A DNA stretch of 64,000 nucleotides. Source: Gemmatimonadota bacterium (GTDB lineage Bacteria; Gemmatimonadota; Gemmatimonadetes; Longimicrobiales; Gaopeijiaceae). Below the pieces are notes generated by a model that was given only the letters and a program-made list of their open reading frames with translations, was not told the origin of the DNA and did no database searches. Location of the stretch: assembly GCA_022826565.1 (NCBI GenBank), contig JAJDUP010000035.1:248001-312000 (forward strand), in the 5' to 3' direction. The translations under genes were made by a program, and so were the position numbers. Numbering within the stretch: position 1 is the stretch's first letter; every line of letters starts with the position of its first letter. Shown piece after piece: positions 35,542-43,634 of this stretch.

Positions 35542-37266
35542 ATGCGCAGGACCGAAGAGGATCTCCGAAGCACCCTGAGCCGCATCGACGGGCGCGGCTA
35601 CCCCGCGTACAGGGATCTTCGGGGCTCCTGGATGCTACCGCAATTCACATTGGAAGTCCGCCACGTGCAGGGCGATCCATTTGCGGCGCCCAGCCGGGTC
35701 GCGGTGATCCTGGATCCGGACCGCGCCGGCTTCGACCCGAAGACCCTTTCCAACGCATCTCGCCGCACGGCTATCTCCTGCCTGTTGGCCCGCAAGTTCG
35801 CGCACCGGGCACGCGCCACCAGGGCCCGGCGGACCGGCAGCGGCAGAAGCGGCGAGGTCACCATGCTGGAACCGGGTCAGGTCGTCCTGCCCAACACCGC
35901 CGTATTGATCGGGTCGGACGGCAGTGTCGAGGCGCGGTTCACAATCGGGCTTCCCGCCGCGGGAAGGAGGATTCTGGGACGCCAGGCGACCACGCTCCTG
36001 CTGGAAACGCTGCCCGCGCTGGTTGCCAGGACGCTGGTGTGCGGCGCTCACTCGCCCGTGCAGCTCAATCGTCATGCCGAGGTGAACGAGGATGCCGACC
36101 ACATGCGCGCGCAGCTGGGCAAGTTCGGCCTCGTGGCGTTCATCGCCAACGGCTCGCTGCTGCCCCGCCGGAGCGGGATCGACGACCGCTCCCTCAAGGA
36201 CAACCGGGCCGTTCTGTTCAACTCGCCTCCCAGCCTGGAGGTCACGCTGGAGCGCCTCAACTCCCCCCCATTGGCCGGAATGGGGATCCCCCGGGGAGTG
36301 AGCCTGCTGGTCGGCGGGGGCTACCACGGCAAATCCACAGTGCTCGATGCCGTCGCCCAGGGAGTCTACAACCACCGGCCCGGTGATGGGCGGGAGTGGG
36401 TCGTGACGGATCCGACCGCCACGAAGATCCAGGCCGAGGACGGACGTTCCGTCGCCGGCGTCGACATCTCGCCGTTCATCAGCACGCTGCCGGGTGGACA
36501 GGACACCACCTGTTTCACGACCACCAACGCGTCCGGCTCCACCAGTCAGGCCGCGGGCATCATCGAGGCGCTCGAGGCGGGATCGCGGCTGCTCCTGATC
36601 GACGAGGACACGTCCGCGACCAACTTCATGATCCGCGACCGGCGCATGCAGGCGCTGATCAAGGGAGACGACGAGCCCATCACCCCCTTTATCGACCGGG
36701 TGCAGAGCCTCTACCGGGACGCCGGCGCCAGCACCCTCCTGGTGATCGGCGGCTCGGGCGACTACCTGGACGTTGCGGATCTCGTGCTGGGTATGGTCCG
36801 CTACGAGGCGCACGACCTGACCGCCGAGGCGCGCTCGGTCGCTGCCGCTCACCCGACCGGCCGGGCGGTTCATGGTGCACCTGCGACATGGCCCTGGCGG
36901 CACAGGTGCCCCGATGCGCGTTCGATCCGCCCCTGGCGCGGCCGCAAGCAGAGCCACATCAAGGTTCCCAGCCGCGCGGCGGTCGAGTTCGGCAACGATC
37001 GGATCGACCTGACGGGGATTCGGCAGATTGCACTTCGGGCCCAGGCTCGCGCGATTGCGTTGTCGCTGGCCCACCTGCAACAGTTCATGGGAGCGGGCAT
37101 GGCCGTCGAAGACATACTGGAGGCCATGCGTACCCTGCTCGAGAGCGAGGGCCTGGACGCCCTCGAGCCGGCCCGCACCGGCGACCTCGCCATGCCGCGC
37201 ACACAGGAGATAGCTGCTACATTGGCGAGGCTTCGAACCCTCACCCTGACTGGAGCACAATCGTGA
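35542..37266 (+). CDS. Predicted ABC-class ATPase (PF09818 type)
   Basis: A cytoplasmic protein of 574 residues. The family opening RTEEDLRSTLSRIDGRGYPA is followed by YRDLRGSWMLPQFTLEVRHV. The P-loop is VGGGYHGKSTVLDAV near residue 260, the Walker B-like segment LLLIDEDTSATNFMIRDRRM near 355, and VIGGSGDYLDVADLVLGM follows. This family is related to ABC ATPases and has RNA-binding members in eukaryotes, but its bacterial role is not settled. GAGG lies just before ATG 35542. It overlaps the M16 peptidase gene by 4 bp (GTGA), an odd pairing of a cytoplasmic ATPase with an exported protease. Confidence 0.88.
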   Translation: MRRTEEDLRSTLSRIDGRGYPAYRDLRGSWMLPQFTLEVRHVQGDPFAAPSRVAVILDPDRAGFDPKTLSNASRRTAISCLLARKFAHRARATRARRTGSGRSGEVTMLEPGQVVLPNTAVLIGSDGSVEARFTIGLPAAGRRILGRQATTLLLETLPALVARTLVCGAHSPVQLNRHAEVNEDADHMRAQLGKFGLVAFIANGSLLPRRSGIDDRSLKDNRAVLFNSPPSLEVTLERLNSPPLAGMGIPRGVSLLVGGGYHGKSTVLDAVAQGVYNHRPGDGREWVVTDPTATKIQAEDGRSVAGVDISPFISTLPGGQDTTCFTTTNASGSTSQAAGIIEALEAGSRLLLIDEDTSATNFMIRDRRMQALIKGDDEPITPFIDRVQSLYRDAGASTLLVIGGSGDYLDVADLVLGMVRYEAHDLTAEARSVAAAHPTGRAVHGAPATWPWRHRCPDARSIRPWRGRKQSHIKVPSRAAVEFGNDRIDLTGIRQIALRAQARAIALSLAHLQQFMGAGMAVEDILEAMRTLLESEGLDALEPARTGDLAMPRTQEIAATLARLRTLTLTGAQS

Positions 37267-40013
37267 AGCTCGTTCCCGCGCGCCGCGCGCTTTTCCTGGG
37301 ATTGTCCCTCCTGCTGATCGCCTTCGGCACTGCACGGGCCCAGGAAGCCACCTTCGTCACCACCGTGGAAGGCATCACCGAGTACCGCCTCGACAACGGC
37401 CTCCGGGTCCTCCTCTTCCCCGATCCCAGCCAGCCCCAGACCACGGTGAACATCACCTACTTCGTCGGGTCGCGGCACGAGGGGTACGGCGAGACCGGCA
37501 TGGCACACCTCCTGGAACACCTCGTCTTCAAGGGAACGCCCAACCACCCGGACATCCCGCAGGAGCTGACCGAGCGGGGCGCGCTTCCCAACGGCACCAC
37601 CTGGCTGGACCGGACCAACTACTTCGAGACGTTCCCGGCGTCCTCGGACAACCTGGAGTGGGCACTGGACCTCGAATCCGACCGCATGGTGAACTCGTTC
37701 ATCTCCGCCGAGGATCTGGAATCGGAGATGACGGTGGTGCGGAACGAGTGGGAGTCGGGGGAGAACAGCCCGTTCAGGGTCCTGCTCCAGCGGATGAACT
37801 CCGTCGCCTACCTGTGGCACAACTACGGGAACTCGACCATCGGGGCCCGCGCGGACGTCGAGAACGTGCCGATCGAGCGGCTGCAGGCCTTCTACCGGAA
37901 GTACTACCAGCCCGACAACGCCCAGCTCGTGATCGCCGGGCAGTTCGACACCGATGAGGCTCTGGCGCTCGTCGTCGAGAAGTTCGGCGCCATCCCCCGC
38001 CCCGACCGAAGGGGCGAAATGCGCATCTACCCCACCTACACCGTCGAGCCGGTGCAGGACGGCGAACGCATGATCACGCTGCGCCGCAACGGTGACGCGA
38101 AGCTCGTTGCGCACCTGTACCACGTCCCCGCCGGGTACCACGAGGACTTCGCGGCAATCGACCTGCTCGCCTGGGTGCTCGGGGACGAGCCCTCCGGACG
38201 GCTGTATGAGGCGCTCGTGGAGCCCGGCATCGCCGCCTCGATTTCGGCGCGGGCCGGCCAGAACCGCGAACCCGGGGCGCTGACCGCCATGGCCGTCCTG
38301 CGGGACGATGGCTCGGAGCAGGAGGCCGCCGCCGCGATGGCCGGGGCGCTCCAGGACGTGCTGACAAGCCCGATCACCGGCGAGGAGGTGGAGCGGGCCC
38401 GGCAGGCGCGCCTTGCCTCCATCGATCGCCTCTTCAACGACTCGCGTGCGATCGCGCTGCAGTTGAGCGAGTGGGGCGCGATGGGTGACTGGCGGCTCTT
38501 CTTCGTCCACCGCGACCGCCTGCGCGATGTCGCCGCCGAAGACGTCCAGCGTGTTGCCGTAAGCTATCTGAAGCCGTCCAACCGCACCGTCGGCATCTTC
38601 ATCCCCGACGACGATCCGGACCGTGCGGAGATCCCGGTCGCGCCGGATGTCGCATCGGTCGTGGAAGGCTACCAGGGTGCGGAAGCCGTTGCCGAGGGCG
38701 AGGCGTTCGATCCATCGCCCGCCAACATCGACCGCCGGACGCGGGCGAGCGAACTGCCCAGCGGGATGAAGGTCGCGCTTCTCCCCAAGGATACGCGCGG
38801 AGAAACCGTGATCGCGTCGCTCGCGTTGCGGCTGGGCACCGAAGAGAGCCTGACCGGCCGCGGCTCGGCCGGCTCGCTGACTGCGTCGATGCTCATGCGG
38901 GGCACCGCCAATCGCACCCGCCAGGAGATCGAGGACGAGATGAACCGGCTGCAGGCGACGATCTCCGTCGGCGGCGGCTCGATCGTTTCAGGCCGGATCC
39001 AGGCAACGCGGGAGAACTTCCCCGGCGCCCTCCGGCTGCTTGCGGAAGTCCTGCGGGAGCCCGCCTTCCCCGAGGACGAGTTCGCACTCATGAAGGAACA
39101 GCGGCTCGCGTCGATGGAGAGCCAGAAATCCGAGCCCCAGCTGGTGGCCATGCTTGCGTTGCAACGCCACATGAGCCCGCACGAGCCGGGCCACCCCAAC
39201 TACGTGCCTACGATCGACGAGACGATCGCCGAGATCGAGGCACACACGATCGCCGAGATCAGGGATTTCTACGACACGTTCTACGGCACCGGCGCGGCCA
39301 CGATGTCGATCGTCGGAGACTTCGACGAGACCGAGGCGCTTCAGATCGTGCAGGATGCCTTCGGGGACTGGGCTTCCTCCGTCGCGTTTACCCGGATCGG
39401 CAACGAGTACATGGACATCGCCCCTGCGGATCTCCAGCTCGAGACCCCCGACAAGGCCAACGCGTTCTTCCTCGCAGCCCAGACCTTCCCGATGGATGAC
39501 GGCCACGAGGACGCGGCGGCGATGACCATGGCCAACTACCTGCTCGGCGGCGGGTTCCTGAATTCCCGGCTGGCCACCCGCATCCGTCAGGAGGAAGGCC
39601 TGAGTTACGGCGTAGCGTCCCAGCTCATCCTTCATCCCATCGACGCCCGCGCGCAGTTCGTCGGGCTTGCGATCTATGCCCCGGAGAATCGGGACAAGCT
39701 GGAAGCCGCATTCCGTGAAGAGATCCAGAAGATGCTCGACGAGGGCTTCTCCGACGAAGAGGTCTCAGCGGGCATCCAGGGCTACCTGCAGAACGCGAGC
39801 CTGATGAGGGCACAGGACCCGGTGCTGGCCGGCTCCCTGAGCAACAATCTCTACTTCGGACGCACGATGGCCTGGCAGACGGAGCATGAAGACGCGATCC
39901 GGTCACTGACGGCCGAGCGGATCAACGCGGCGGTGAGGCGCTGGATCGACCTGGACAAGATGACGTTCGTGAAGGCCGGCGACTTCGCCAAGGCGGCGCG
40001 CGTCATTCCGTAG
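37263..40013 (+). CDS. M16 family zinc metallopeptidase, exported, full-length two-unit form
   Basis: A pitrilysin/insulinase-like protease of 916 residues. A signal peptide (ALFLGLSLLLIAFGTARAQ) precedes the active N-terminal half with the inverted zinc motif HLLEH at residues 82-86 and the distal Glu in VVRNEWESGEN near residue 162. The second half (SELPSGMKVALLPKDTRGET onward) repeats the fold without a zinc site, with the R/Y-type end region RIRQEEGLSYGVASQLI. It degrades peptides in a clamshell chamber, probably in the periplasm. The start is GTG 37263 with GGAG at 7-nt spacing, overlapping the ATPase stop. Confidence 0.93.
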   Translation: MKLVPARRALFLGLSLLLIAFGTARAQEATFVTTVEGITEYRLDNGLRVLLFPDPSQPQTTVNITYFVGSRHEGYGETGMAHLLEHLVFKGTPNHPDIPQELTERGALPNGTTWLDRTNYFETFPASSDNLEWALDLESDRMVNSFISAEDLESEMTVVRNEWESGENSPFRVLLQRMNSVAYLWHNYGNSTIGARADVENVPIERLQAFYRKYYQPDNAQLVIAGQFDTDEALALVVEKFGAIPRPDRRGEMRIYPTYTVEPVQDGERMITLRRNGDAKLVAHLYHVPAGYHEDFAAIDLLAWVLGDEPSGRLYEALVEPGIAASISARAGQNREPGALTAMAVLRDDGSEQEAAAAMAGALQDVLTSPITGEEVERARQARLASIDRLFNDSRAIALQLSEWGAMGDWRLFFVHRDRLRDVAAEDVQRVAVSYLKPSNRTVGIFIPDDDPDRAEIPVAPDVASVVEGYQGAEAVAEGEAFDPSPANIDRRTRASELPSGMKVALLPKDTRGETVIASLALRLGTEESLTGRGSAGSLTASMLMRGTANRTRQEIEDEMNRLQATISVGGGSIVSGRIQATRENFPGALRLLAEVLREPAFPEDEFALMKEQRLASMESQKSEPQLVAMLALQRHMSPHEPGHPNYVPTIDETIAEIEAHTIAEIRDFYDTFYGTGAATMSIVGDFDETEALQIVQDAFGDWASSVAFTRIGNEYMDIAPADLQLETPDKANAFFLAAQTFPMDDGHEDAAAMTMANYLLGGGFLNSRLATRIRQEEGLSYGVASQLILHPIDARAQFVGLAIYAPENRDKLEAAFREEIQKMLDEGFSDEEVSAGIQGYLQNASLMRAQDPVLAGSLSNNLYFGRTMAWQTEHEDAIRSLTAERINAAVRRWIDLDKMTFVKAGDFAKAARVIP

Positions 40014-40028
40014 ACGCGGCCTTCCCCG

Positions 40029-40101
40029 GTCCCGGCAGGGACTCCGGCCAGCAGTCCGCGGAACCAGTCGCCGCCGCGACGCGGGCACTATCCGCGGACT
40101 G
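40029..40101. terminator. Two hairpins between convergent genes, one with 11-bp arms
   Basis: A small hairpin GTCCC/GGGAC (40029-40042) is followed by perfect 11-bp arms CAGTCCGCGGA (40052-40062) and TCCGCGGACTG (40091-40101) around 28 nt. They fill the gap between the M16 stop and the stop of the minus-strand gene at 40117. Likely a bidirectional terminator; no U-tract. Confidence 0.5.
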
Positions 40102-40116
40102 TCAGGCCGGGCCGGG

Positions 40117-40311
40117 TTACGAGGCCGCCTTGATGTGACCCGCTTCCGCAAGCAGTTCGCGGAGGCGTGCCTCGCGGTCCTGCAATGCGGTCCTGGCGAT
40201 CGTGCGGGCCAGTCCGATGCGTTCTTCCTGGGTGATTCTGTCGAGAATGGAGATCGGAGTGCCATAACGGAGCAGAATGCGCTTCGCGTCAACGGCGACC
40301 GTGTCTTTCAC
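40117..40311 (-). CDS. Small hypothetical protein, 64 aa
   Basis: Not recognised. A short, soluble, helical protein (RILLRYGTPISILDRITQEE, then RIGLARTIARTALQDREARL and RELLAEAGH). The start is GTG 40311 with GGAGG 4 nt upstream, which supports translation. There is no signal or metal motif. It is divergent from the mntR-like gene by 93 bp and could be controlled with it, which is inference. Confidence 0.55.
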   Translation of the reverse strand: MKDTVAVDAKRILLRYGTPISILDRITQEERIGLARTIARTALQDREARLRELLAEAGHIKAAS

Positions 40312-40393
40312 TTTGCCTCCTACAGCCTGATACTGCTGGATACATCAACCTCACCGGGCGGTTAATATCGCAGTTTTGGCCCCGGATTTCCAT

Positions 40394-40404
40394 TATCTTG
40401 CGTC
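40394..40404 (+). promoter_or_regulatory. -10-like element of a possible leaderless promoter for the metalloregulator
   Basis: TATCTT (40394-40399), then 5 bp, then ATG at 40405. There is no Shine-Dalgarno before the ATG. Confidence 0.38.
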
Positions 40405-41076
40405 ATGAAGTTCACTGGCCTGTCGCGCTCGGTTGAAGACTATCTCAAGGCTGTCTATACCCTGAATGAACGGGGCGAAGCGGCTGGAACCAGTCAGCTC
40501 GCCCGGGTGCTCGATGTGCAGCCTGCTTCGGTAAGCGGGATGATCCGCCGGCTGGCCGAGGACGGACTCCTGGAACACGAACCCTACCGCGGAGTTCGCC
40601 TGACGCGCGCGGGGAGCCGCGAGGCCCTGAAGGTGCTGCGGCGCCACCGGATCATCGAATCCTACCTGGTCCAGCACCTCGGCTTCGGCTGGGATGATGT
40701 GCACGAAGAGGCCGAGCGCCTCGAGCACGCCGCCTCCGACGCCCTCGTGGACCGAATGGCCGAGGCCATGGGACACCCGACGAACGATCCGCACGGCGCG
40801 CCGATCCCCACCCGCGGCGGCGATATCGACCCTACCGCGTACCCTGGCCTTGACGAAGTGGCGACCGGATCGCGGATCACGGTGCGTTCCGTGTCGGACC
40901 AGGATCCGGCGCGGCTTCGCTACTTCGAGTCGGTCGGCCTCGTTCCCGGGGCGGAGGCGGTGGTGAACGAGAGCGAGAGCGACGGAGACCACGTGACCCT
41001 GACGGTCAAGGGTGGTCGCGGACCGCTCACCCTGACGGCCGACGTGGCCCGCCGCGTGACGGTCATCGAGGCCTGA
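40405..41076 (+). CDS. DtxR/MntR-family metal-dependent repressor
   Basis: A dimeric DNA-binding metalloregulator of 223 residues. The winged helix-turn-helix is RSVEDYLKAVYTLNERGEAA then SQLARVLDVQPASVSGMIRR. The dimerisation and metal domain reads VHEEAERLEHAASDALVDRM and DPHGAPIP. The Cys ligand of DtxR is replaced by Glu (EAERLEH), the arrangement of manganese-type MntR, while the C-terminal SH3-like FeoA domain (residues 145-223) is as in DtxR/IdeR. It would repress manganese or iron uptake genes when metal is bound. No transporter gene is adjacent. The start has no ribosome-binding site. Confidence 0.9.
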   Translation: MKFTGLSRSVEDYLKAVYTLNERGEAAGTSQLARVLDVQPASVSGMIRRLAEDGLLEHEPYRGVRLTRAGSREALKVLRRHRIIESYLVQHLGFGWDDVHEEAERLEHAASDALVDRMAEAMGHPTNDPHGAPIPTRGGDIDPTAYPGLDEVATGSRITVRSVSDQDPARLRYFESVGLVPGAEAVVNESESDGDHVTLTVKGGRGPLTLTADVARRVTVIEA

Positions 41077-41100
41077 CGCGGACCCGCCAGGTCGCGTTCC

Positions 41101-42135
41101 TTGCCGCACGACTCGAATCCCGCGCTCTCGCACCTCGCCCGGATCGGCCGCACGCGGCTGGCCCATACCCCCACCCCCCTCATCCCCGCCCCGCGTCTCG
41201 CGGCCGGCATCAGCGCCGAGGTCGACATCTCGGTCAAGGCCGACGCCTGGACCGGCCTGGGCCTCGGCGGCAACAAGGTGCGCAAGCTGGAATACGAGTT
41301 GGACCCTGCGCGGCTGCGCGGCGTCACCCACCTCATCACCGCGGGCGGCCCCCACTCGAACCACTGCCGGGTGACCGCCGCGGCTGCAGCGCATCTCGGC
41401 TTTGGCTGCTCCCTGGTCGTCAACGGTGCGCCTGAGGACCCCGGGCGCGGCAACCCGCGCCTGCACCGGCTGCTCGGGGCCCGCATCGTGACGGTTGCGG
41501 ACAAGGTCGACCGGACGCCGGGCATGGAGGACGAGGCCCGCCGGATCGGCGCGGCGGGCGGACGGGCACTGGTCGTTCCCGTGGGCGCGTCCACGCCTCG
41601 GGGCGCGCTGGGCTACGTGCACTCCCTGGTGGAGATGCATGAACAGTCGGGCGGGGACCGGAGGCCGCCGCCCTGGATCTTCACCTCGTCGTCGTCCGGC
41701 GGGACCATGGCCGGCCTCATCCTGGGGTGTGCAATCCTCGGATGGAAGGCGCAACTGGTCGGCGTGAGTCCCGACGAGCCGGCGGCCACGATTCTGAAGA
41801 AGGCCGGTGACATCGCCCTCGGAGCGGCCCGAATGCTCGACGAGAGCGGGAGCGGCCCGAACGGTGCGGATCTTGGCCTCGCCGGGCGCGTGCGGAGGGC
41901 GACGGCCGCGGTCTTCACTACCGACGACTTCGTGGGGCCCGGCTACGGGCGCTCCACACCCGACGGAAAGGCGGCCATCGACCTCTTCGCCACCAGGGCA
42001 GGCGTCATCCTCGATCCGGTCTACACGGGCAAGGCCGCCGCCGCGATGATCGCCTGGATTCGCAAAGGGAAGGTGCCGGCCGGCAGCCGCGTCATCTTCG
42101 TGCACACCGGCGGCCACCCGGCGCACTTCCGGTAA
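41101..42135 (+). CDS. PLP enzyme of the D-cysteine desulfhydrase / ACC deaminase family
   Basis: A fold-type II pyridoxal-phosphate enzyme of 344 residues. The cofactor Lys59 is in LGLGGNKVRKLEYEL. Other signatures are TAGGPHSNHCRVTAAAAAHL, TSSSSGGTMAGLILG and PVYTGKAAAAMIAWI followed by IFVHTGGHPAHF. Members split D-cysteine, L-cysteate or 1-aminocyclopropane-1-carboxylate. D-cysteine desulfhydrase is the commonest activity, but the substrate is not fixed by the sequence. The start is TTG 41101, with a weak AGGT upstream. It follows the metalloregulator by 24 bp on the same strand. Confidence 0.86.
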   Translation: MPHDSNPALSHLARIGRTRLAHTPTPLIPAPRLAAGISAEVDISVKADAWTGLGLGGNKVRKLEYELDPARLRGVTHLITAGGPHSNHCRVTAAAAAHLGFGCSLVVNGAPEDPGRGNPRLHRLLGARIVTVADKVDRTPGMEDEARRIGAAGGRALVVPVGASTPRGALGYVHSLVEMHEQSGGDRRPPPWIFTSSSSGGTMAGLILGCAILGWKAQLVGVSPDEPAATILKKAGDIALGAARMLDESGSGPNGADLGLAGRVRRATAAVFTTDDFVGPGYGRSTPDGKAAIDLFATRAGVILDPVYTGKAAAAMIAWIRKGKVPAGSRVIFVHTGGHPAHFR

Positions 42136-42150
42136 CGGCCGCGACGGACC

Positions 42151-43446
42151 CTACCGCTTCAGCGACACCAGCCGGATCACGCGCACGCCGGGCACATCCA
42201 GATCGCCGGTCTCGACAAAGGCCATGAGCCCGTCAGGCCCGAACGCGTCGGGAATACGGGGCCCGTCGGAGGGCAGTGTCCCAACGTAGTCGCCCTCGGG
42301 CGAGATGATGTCGATGGGACCGTCGCCGTTGCCACCCGGCGCGGTTCGCGCCACCCAGAGACGACCCTCGAAATCCACAGCAATTCCAGCTACCACGGGG
42401 ATCTCCTCGGGGAAGAGCATGTTCTCGACCATGGGCAACATCTGCTCACGCAACTGCTCGGCGGCCTCCCCGCTCGCCACATCCGTCCCACCCAGGAAGC
42501 GAACCGTGGCACCCGCGTTTTCCGACAATGCCTCGATCTGCCGCGCCCGCTCGGCCTCCTGAATCGCCTCGGTCACGGCCTCTGGCGCGATGTCCCGCCC
42601 TATCATGCCGGTCACGGTGCCGTCCTCGCCGATCAGCTTCACCGTGTATCCCACCGAATCCACAACCGCCACCCGTCCGTCCGCCATCACCCCGATGTGC
42701 AGCGGCGGCCGAAAAGCCCGCATGCGCTGCAAGCCCAGACTGAACGAATTCTGCCCTGCCGCGTTGGTCGCAGTGAACTCCTCGACCTGCTCGGCCGGCG
42801 GCAGGTTCCAGGCCCGGTACAGCACCTCCTTCTGTGACCCGTCCAGCGAGAAGACATCGATGTCGCGAAGGTGCTCGTCTTCAGCGGGTTCGTCCGGCTC
42901 GGCCTGACCAGCCATTCGTATCTTCAATCCTCCGGTCGTGACCATGCGGTCGCCATCGAGGGGCAGCAACAGCTCACCGGGCATGCCCTCGAGTGGGTCG
43001 ACAGCGGTGCTCTGGATGAAACTCCCCTCCTGATCGAAGACTTCGAGGGCACCCGGGAAGCTCATGTCGTACACAACCAGGCGACCGTCGTCGAGAATCG
43101 CCGCACTCGTGGGCCGCGACAGCTCGCCCGGCCCCTCCCCTTGCGATCCGAACATCCGCACCAGTGCGCCATCCCGGTCCAGCACCACGACCCGGTAGTT
43201 GCCCTCGTCCAGGACGTGGAGGTTGCCGGCGGCGTCGAAATCCACATCGCTGATTCGGCCGAAGGTCTCCCAGTCCTCCCCGGAGAAGGTTCCGGCGGTG
43301 TACATCTCTTCGATCACGGCATTCAGCTCCACATCGGCCCCCTCGGCGCCGGGAACCCGGCTCGTGTCCGTGCACGCGATGGAAACCAGCAGACACGCCG
43401 CACAGGGAAGTGATTGAGCGGGAAAAACAGGCACAGTCGATTTCAT
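42151..43446 (-). CDS. Six-bladed beta-propeller lipoprotein
   Basis: An exported lipoprotein of 431 residues (signal SLPCAACLLVSIACTDTS). Repeated blades are visible: GRISDVDFDAAGNLHVLDEG, NYRVVVLDRDGALVRMFGSQ, GEGPGELSRP, RLVVYDMSFPGALEVFDQEG, GVMADGRVAVVDSVGYTVKL and GIAVDFEGRLWVARTAPGG, typical of NHL-like 6-bladed propellers. These usually mediate binding or have lactonase-like activity; no catalytic site is evident. A helical insertion sits between blades near residues 290-350. GAGG precedes ATG 43446 by 10 nt. It is divergent from the S9 peptidase gene by about 190 bp. Confidence 0.82.
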   Translation of the reverse strand: MKSTVPVFPAQSLPCAACLLVSIACTDTSRVPGAEGADVELNAVIEEMYTAGTFSGEDWETFGRISDVDFDAAGNLHVLDEGNYRVVVLDRDGALVRMFGSQGEGPGELSRPTSAAILDDGRLVVYDMSFPGALEVFDQEGSFIQSTAVDPLEGMPGELLLPLDGDRMVTTGGLKIRMAGQAEPDEPAEDEHLRDIDVFSLDGSQKEVLYRAWNLPPAEQVEEFTATNAAGQNSFSLGLQRMRAFRPPLHIGVMADGRVAVVDSVGYTVKLIGEDGTVTGMIGRDIAPEAVTEAIQEAERARQIEALSENAGATVRFLGGTDVASGEAAEQLREQMLPMVENMLFPEEIPVVAGIAVDFEGRLWVARTAPGGNGDGPIDIISPEGDYVGTLPSDGPRIPDAFGPDGLMAFVETGDLDVPGVRVIRLVSLKR

Positions 43447-43634
43447 CTCACGGATCCTCGGGTTTGGCCACGACACCTGATGCACCTCGTTCCATCGACA
43501 CCCCGAAGCGTGAAGATGGTTTCCTGCCGAACCCCTGCGGCGTGTTGTTTCCCTACGCGCATCAAGGTCGTACCTTACCGGCGATTCATACGCTCTCGAA
43601 ACCACCCGCGCAGACCCGCAAATCGGAGACACCC

